From the NCBI GenBank assembly GCA_030642025.1, contig DAOWOO010000023.1:1-9958 (forward strand): a DNA stretch of 9,958 bases, given 5' to 3'. Numbering within the stretch: the first letter of the stretch is position 1; each line of letters starts with the position of its first letter. This DNA is from Candidatus Zixiibacteriota bacterium (GTDB lineage Bacteria > Zixibacteria > MSB-5A5 > GN15 > PGXB01). Below, in pieces: positions 7,535-9,958 of this stretch. Position numbers and translations under genes: made by a program. Under the pieces are notes generated by a model. It saw nothing but the letters and a program-made list of their open reading frames with translations, was not told where the DNA came from and made no database searches.

Positions 7535-7578
7535 GCCTACATAGGCAAAGCGCCGATCAAATTTTTCGACCGGCGCTT
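7535..7578 (+). terminator. tandem hairpins after the PMM-fusion gene, possible terminator
   Basis: Two stem-loops follow the stop codon. GCCTA/TAGGC (7535-7539 with 7542-7546) is short, with a tight loop. AAGCGCCG/CGGCGCTT (7548-7555 with 7571-7578) is a perfect 8-bp GC-rich stem with a 15-base loop. There is no T-run after the second stem, so it is not a classic intrinsic terminator; it may stabilise the mRNA end or act with Rho. Confidence 0.45.
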
Positions 7579-7720
7579 CACAGGTAATAGGTTGGGAAGA
7601 ACCTTTGCTTTTCTACGATGTATTTCTACTCTAATATACTTCTCTCATGTCATAAATGTTCCATATTGTTTTGGGGGAGTAAATATTATTTGATATTGTC
7701 AGCCGCCGCTCTCAAATTTC

Positions 7721-7749
7721 TTGCCCGCCGGCCGATTTTGACGTAATAT
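7721..7749 (+). promoter_or_regulatory. candidate asnS promoter
   Basis: TTGCCC (7721-7726) and TAATAT (7744-7749) are spaced 17 bases, each matching the consensus at four of six positions, and would leave a leader of about 57 bases before asnS. The rest of the 285-base gap (7529-7813) holds the hairpins described above and an AT-rich stretch in which I see no gene. Confidence 0.35.
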
Positions 7750-7813
7750 CAATACTTGGCCGCAACCCGACCATCTGTCGGATAACAAAACACCGGAACG
7801 CCGGAGGTGGAAA

Positions 7814-9208
7814 ATGGATTATTTCAAACGGACCAGAGTTGCCAGAATCATTGTCGATGAACAGGTCGCACTCAATCAGGAAATTATAATCCTGGGATGG
7901 GTGCGAACCATTCGGGTTTCCAAGGAAGTTGCCTTTATCGAGATAAATGACGGCTCCTGTATAGGGAATCTTCAGGTGGTTATCGGTAATCCCGATAATT
8001 TCCCGGTGCTGAAAGATATACTTACCGGAGCGGCGGTTCGCGCGGTAGGAAAACTGGTGGAATCACCGGCCAAGGGTCAGAAGTATGAACTGGCCGTTAC
8101 GGAACTGGAACTGGTCGGCGCGGCTGACCAGAGTTATCCCCTGCAGAAAAAACGTCATACTTTTGAGTATTTGCGGGAAATCGCTCATCTGCGGCCCCGG
8201 ACGAACACTTTCGGCGCCGTCAACCGGACCCGTTCCAAGATTGCCTTTGCTATCCATAAATATTTCCATGATCGCGGTTTTTATTATATTCACACCCCAA
8301 TAGTCACCGCCTCGGATTGCGAGGGGGCCGGCGATATGTTCCGGGTAACCAACTTCGACCTGAACAAAGCACCTGAGGTCAACGGCAAAATAGATTATCA
8401 TCAGGATTTTTTCTCCGCCGAAACATTTCTAACCGTGTCGGGACAGCTTGAGGCTGAAATATACGCGCAGGCTTTGGGCGATGTTTATACTTTCGGTCCG
8501 ACCTTCCGCGCCGAAAATTCCAATACTTCACGCCACGCCTCCGAATTCTGGATGATTGAGCCGGAAATGGCTTTCTGCAATCTTGATGGCGACATGGAAA
8601 TAGCAGCTGATTTTCTCAAATTCCTGTTCAAATATGCTCTCGATGAATGCGCCGACGATATGGCTTTTTTCGGTAAGTGGGTTGATAAAACCATCTGCGA
8701 CACATTGGAGCATGTAATCAATTCCGATTTTGAGCGGCTAACATATACCGAAGCGGTTAAGATTCTCGAAAAGACCAACCAGAAATTTGAATTTCCGGTC
8801 GGATGGGGCCTTGATCTGCAATCTGAGCATGAGCGGTATCTTACTGAGAAAGTACTCAAACGCCCGGTTATCGTTTACGATTACCCGAAAAAGATAAAGG
8901 CCTTCTATATGCGGGTAAACGATGATGGCAAAACTGTCGCCGCTATGGATGTCCTGGTACCGAAAATAGGCGAGATTATCGGCGGTTCACAGCGCGAAGA
9001 GCGCCTTGATGTTCTCAAGGCCCACATGAAAGAGAAGGGAATGGATCCCGGTACCCTGGAATGGTATCTCGATCTTCGACGGTACGGAAGCACTCCGCAT
9101 TCCGGTTTCGGGCTGGGGTTTGATCGTACTCTGATGTACATTACCGGCATGGCCAACATCCGCGATGTCACCCCTCTTCCCCGCGTCCCCGGCTGGGCGA
9201 AGTTTTAA
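7814..9208 (+). CDS. asnS: asparaginyl-tRNA synthetase
   Basis: A class IIb aminoacyl-tRNA synthetase of 464 residues, normal for AsnRS, that charges tRNA-Asn with asparagine in the cytoplasm. An N-terminal OB-fold anticodon-binding domain (about residues 22-105) leads into the catalytic core. Motif 2 is GPTFRAENSNTSRHASEFWMIEPE (228-251); NTSRH followed by EFWM is typical of AsnRS rather than AspRS. Motif 3 is GFGLGFDRTLMYITG (431-445), followed by NIRDVTPLPRVPG. A strong Shine-Dalgarno, GGAGGTG at 7803-7809, fixes the ATG. The gene lies behind its own spacer with a candidate promoter, so it is likely transcribed separately from the upstream cluster. The last 19 codons plus stop and downstream spacer are repeated exactly after the RAYT element. 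Confidence 0.96.
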   Translation: MDYFKRTRVARIIVDEQVALNQEIIILGWVRTIRVSKEVAFIEINDGSCIGNLQVVIGNPDNFPVLKDILTGAAVRAVGKLVESPAKGQKYELAVTELELVGAADQSYPLQKKRHTFEYLREIAHLRPRTNTFGAVNRTRSKIAFAIHKYFHDRGFYYIHTPIVTASDCEGAGDMFRVTNFDLNKAPEVNGKIDYHQDFFSAETFLTVSGQLEAEIYAQALGDVYTFGPTFRAENSNTSRHASEFWMIEPEMAFCNLDGDMEIAADFLKFLFKYALDECADDMAFFGKWVDKTICDTLEHVINSDFERLTYTEAVKILEKTNQKFEFPVGWGLDLQSEHERYLTEKVLKRPVIVYDYPKKIKAFYMRVNDDGKTVAAMDVLVPKIGEIIGGSQREERLDVLKAHMKEKGMDPGTLEWYLDLRRYGSTPHSGFGLGFDRTLMYITGMANIRDVTPLPRVPGWAKF

Positions 9209-9231
9209 TATACTATAGCGCTGCCGGATTA
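9149..9231 (+). repeat. asnS 3'-end direct repeat, copy 1
   Basis: This is the in-gene copy of an 83-base sequence that recurs at 9876-9958 without any mismatch. It covers the last 19 codons of asnS (from Met446), its TAA stop and 23 bases of spacer. The bases immediately before the two copies differ (CGGC versus ACT), so the left boundary is sharp; the right boundary cannot be seen because the window ends. Confidence 0.95.
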
Positions 9232-9236
9232 ATTGT

Positions 9237-9264
9237 TTGACCGTTTGCTGTTTCGGCATATATT
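9237..9264 (+). promoter_or_regulatory. candidate promoter downstream of asnS
   Basis: TTGACC (9237-9242) and TATATT (9259-9264) are each one base from consensus, with a 16-base spacer. About 30 bases downstream a Shine-Dalgarno sequence and an ATG follow, so this looks like the promoter of the gene start described next. Confidence 0.5.
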
Positions 9265-9294
9265 CCCATAGAACCCAAACCGAAAGGCGCTTTG

Positions 9295-9360
9295 ATGAAT
9301 AAACTACTACTCTGTGGTGTCGGGTCGCCGCACCCGACACCTGTGTCTTTTATGCATTAA
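9295..9360 (+). pseudogene. truncated start of a possible secreted-protein gene, cut by the RAYT element
   Basis: GAAAGG (9282-9287) sits 7 bases before an ATG at 9295, and a good promoter lies upstream. The ORF reads MNKLLLCGVGSPHPTPVSFMH and then stops. MNKLLL is a typical signal-peptide or lipoprotein beginning, but from about codon 7 the sequence is the REP hairpin of the mobile element and no longer looks protein-like. I infer that the element inserted into the first codons of a gene. With so few native residues the gene cannot be identified, and chance cannot be excluded. Confidence 0.4.
9316..9341. repeat. left REP-like hairpin of the RAYT element
   Basis: A perfect 10-bp stem, GGTGTCGGGT (9316-9325) with ACCCGACACC (9332-9341), closes the loop CGCCGC. 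Its 20-base core GTCGGGTCGCCGCACCCGAC (9319-9338) is present as the exact reverse complement at the right end of the element, so the two hairpins are in opposite orientation. Confidence 0.85.
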
Positions 9361-9364
9361 GCTC

Positions 9365-9841
9365 ATGGGACTGAGAAAGCGTCATCAAATTCCCGGCCCA
9401 GCCTTATTCTTTGTAACCACATCAACGTTCAATCACAAACCGTTACTTAATACGCTGGCAACTCGGAAACAAATTCTGGGAAAACTACTTAATACAGCTA
9501 AAGATAAAAGAATAAAACTGATGGCTTACGTCATTATGCCCAACCATCTGCATCTTATGGTAATGGCGCCAAGTGGGGGAATCCAGTTATCCGGATTTAT
9601 ACACTCCCTGAAAGGCCGAATAAGGAAAGACGTTTTTGGAAATAAAAAAATATGGCAGGATCGTTTCGATGATTTGGTTATCACATCCGAGGAGCAATTT
9701 AGAATAAAACTGGATTACATACATAATAATCCAGTAAAGGCAGGTTTGATCAAAGTTAATATTGAATGGGCATGTTCAAGCGCTAAGGCTTGCGTGGAAA
9801 GGCAATCAAGTTTTCTTGTTTTTGCTATTGCATGGGAATAA
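9365..9841 (+). CDS. REP-associated tyrosine transposase (RAYT, Y1/HUH family)
   Basis: A 158-residue single-strand DNA transposase of the Y1_Tnp/IS200-like superfamily. The HUH motif is His61-Leu-His63 within MPNHLHLMV, and the catalytic tyrosine is Tyr118 in KLDYIHNNPVKAGL, the RAYT hallmark. The N-terminus (MGLRKRHQIPGPALFFVTTSTF) fits the usual RAYT start. The frame is open upstream to a GTG at 9314, but that would start just ahead of the left REP hairpin and translate through it, so the ATG at 9365 is chosen; its ribosome binding site is poor, which is common for these genes. Catalytic residues are intact and length is usual, so it is probably functional. The right hairpin begins two bases after the stop codon. 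Confidence 0.9.
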   Translation: MGLRKRHQIPGPALFFVTTSTFNHKPLLNTLATRKQILGKLLNTAKDKRIKLMAYVIMPNHLHLMVMAPSGGIQLSGFIHSLKGRIRKDVFGNKKIWQDRFDDLVITSEEQFRIKLDYIHNNPVKAGLIKVNIEWACSSAKACVERQSSFLVFAIAWE

Positions 9842-9842
9842 A

Positions 9843-9866
9843 CCGTCGGGTGCGGCGACCCGACGG
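9843..9866. repeat. right REP-like hairpin of the RAYT element
   Basis: A perfect 9-bp stem, CCGTCGGGT (9843-9851) with ACCCGACGG (9858-9866), closes the loop GCGGCG. Its core 9845-9864 is the reverse complement of the left hairpin core at 9319-9338. Lying just after the transposase stop, it could also protect the transcript end. Confidence 0.85.
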
Positions 9867-9875
9867 CACCTTACT

Positions 9876-9958
9876 ATGGCCAACATCCGCGATGTCACCC
9901 CTCTTCCCCGCGTCCCCGGCTGGGCGAAGTTTTAATATACTATAGCGCTGCCGGATTA
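9876..9958 (+). repeat. asnS 3'-end direct repeat, copy 2 (runs off the window)
   Basis: An exact 83-base copy of 9149-9231, beginning at the ATG of codon 446 of asnS and continuing through the stop and the following spacer to the last base of the window. It cannot encode a functional synthetase. It may be the start of a larger duplicated segment that also includes the promoter and gene start at 9237-9297, or an artefact at a contig end. Confidence 0.93.

Larger units (their letters stand above)
9316..9866 (+). mobile_element. REP-RAYT-REP element
   Basis: A unit of about 551 bases: a transposase gene of the RAYT type between two inverted REP-like palindromes. In known cases RAYT proteins recognise and process flanking REP hairpins as single-stranded DNA. 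The gene is AT-richer than its neighbours, which fits acquired DNA. No short target-site duplication directly abuts the hairpins, as expected for Y1 HUH elements; instead a duplication of the asnS tail lies to its right. Confidence 0.8.

Noticed and set aside
7814..9208. Aspartyl- rather than asparaginyl-tRNA synthetase
   Set aside because: The motif 2 block with NTSRHASEFWMIEPE and the ending NIRDVTPLPRVPG are AsnRS-type, and the AspRS GAD insertion domain is absent.
9314..9364. GTG at 9314 as the start of the RAYT gene
   Set aside because: It would translate the left REP hairpin into 17 residues of low plausibility; the family-typical N-terminus begins at the ATG at 9365.
9316..9866. The paired palindromes as a CRISPR-like array
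   Set aside because: There are only two hairpins, in opposite orientation and separated by a transposase gene; no regular repeat-spacer pattern exists.
9876..9935. Short ORF MANIRDV... after the element as a new small gene
   Set aside because: It is the copied C-terminus of asnS starting at an internal methionine, with no ribosome binding site in front.

Overview
This is ordinary bacterial chromosome of moderate GC, packed with housekeeping and cell-envelope genes, with a small mobile element near its right end. The gene set suggests an environmental bacterium: an Ino1-type inositol phosphate synthase, a long nucleotidyltransferase/PMM-like fusion and a RAYT element. A candidate phylum of the Zixibacteria/FCB kind would fit, but this is a guess from gene content; there is no rRNA or tRNA here to test it.

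Left part (1-2054): a TetR-family repressor on the minus strand is divergent from ino1 on the plus strand. The 139-base gap between them has a good sigma70 promoter for the repressor, a candidate promoter for ino1, and a 12-bp direct repeat over the repressor promoter. ino1 carries an unusual 44-residue Lys/Arg-rich tail and ends in a strong intrinsic terminator.

Middle part (2139-7528): four plus-strand functions lie close together and probably form one transcription unit: tmk (thymidylate kinase), a membrane-anchored PDZ/S41 C-terminal processing protease, an MtnX-like HAD phosphatase, and a GDP-mannose-pyrophosphorylase-like protein fused to a phosphomannomutase-like domain. The fusion gene is broken by a one-base frameshift near 6815-6830, so it appears as two overlapping ORFs. 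Its PMM-like part lacks the catalytic residues of true phosphohexomutases.

Right part (7529-9958): a 285-base spacer with hairpins and a candidate promoter leads into asnS (asparaginyl-tRNA synthetase). Behind asnS are a promoter, a Shine-Dalgarno sequence and the first codons of what looks like a secreted-protein gene. These are cut by a REP-RAYT-REP element, a Y1 HUH transposase gene between two inverted REP-like hairpins. Just past the element, the last 60 bases of asnS plus its downstream spacer recur, identical over 83 bases, up to the edge of the window. The element is therefore inside a direct duplication, or the contig end is an assembly artefact.

I found no CRISPR array, RNA gene or phage gene, and no convincing new multi-gene system. 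The points most worth a second look are the asnS-tail duplication around the RAYT element, the broken and catalytically degenerate PMM fusion, and the basic tail on Ino1.
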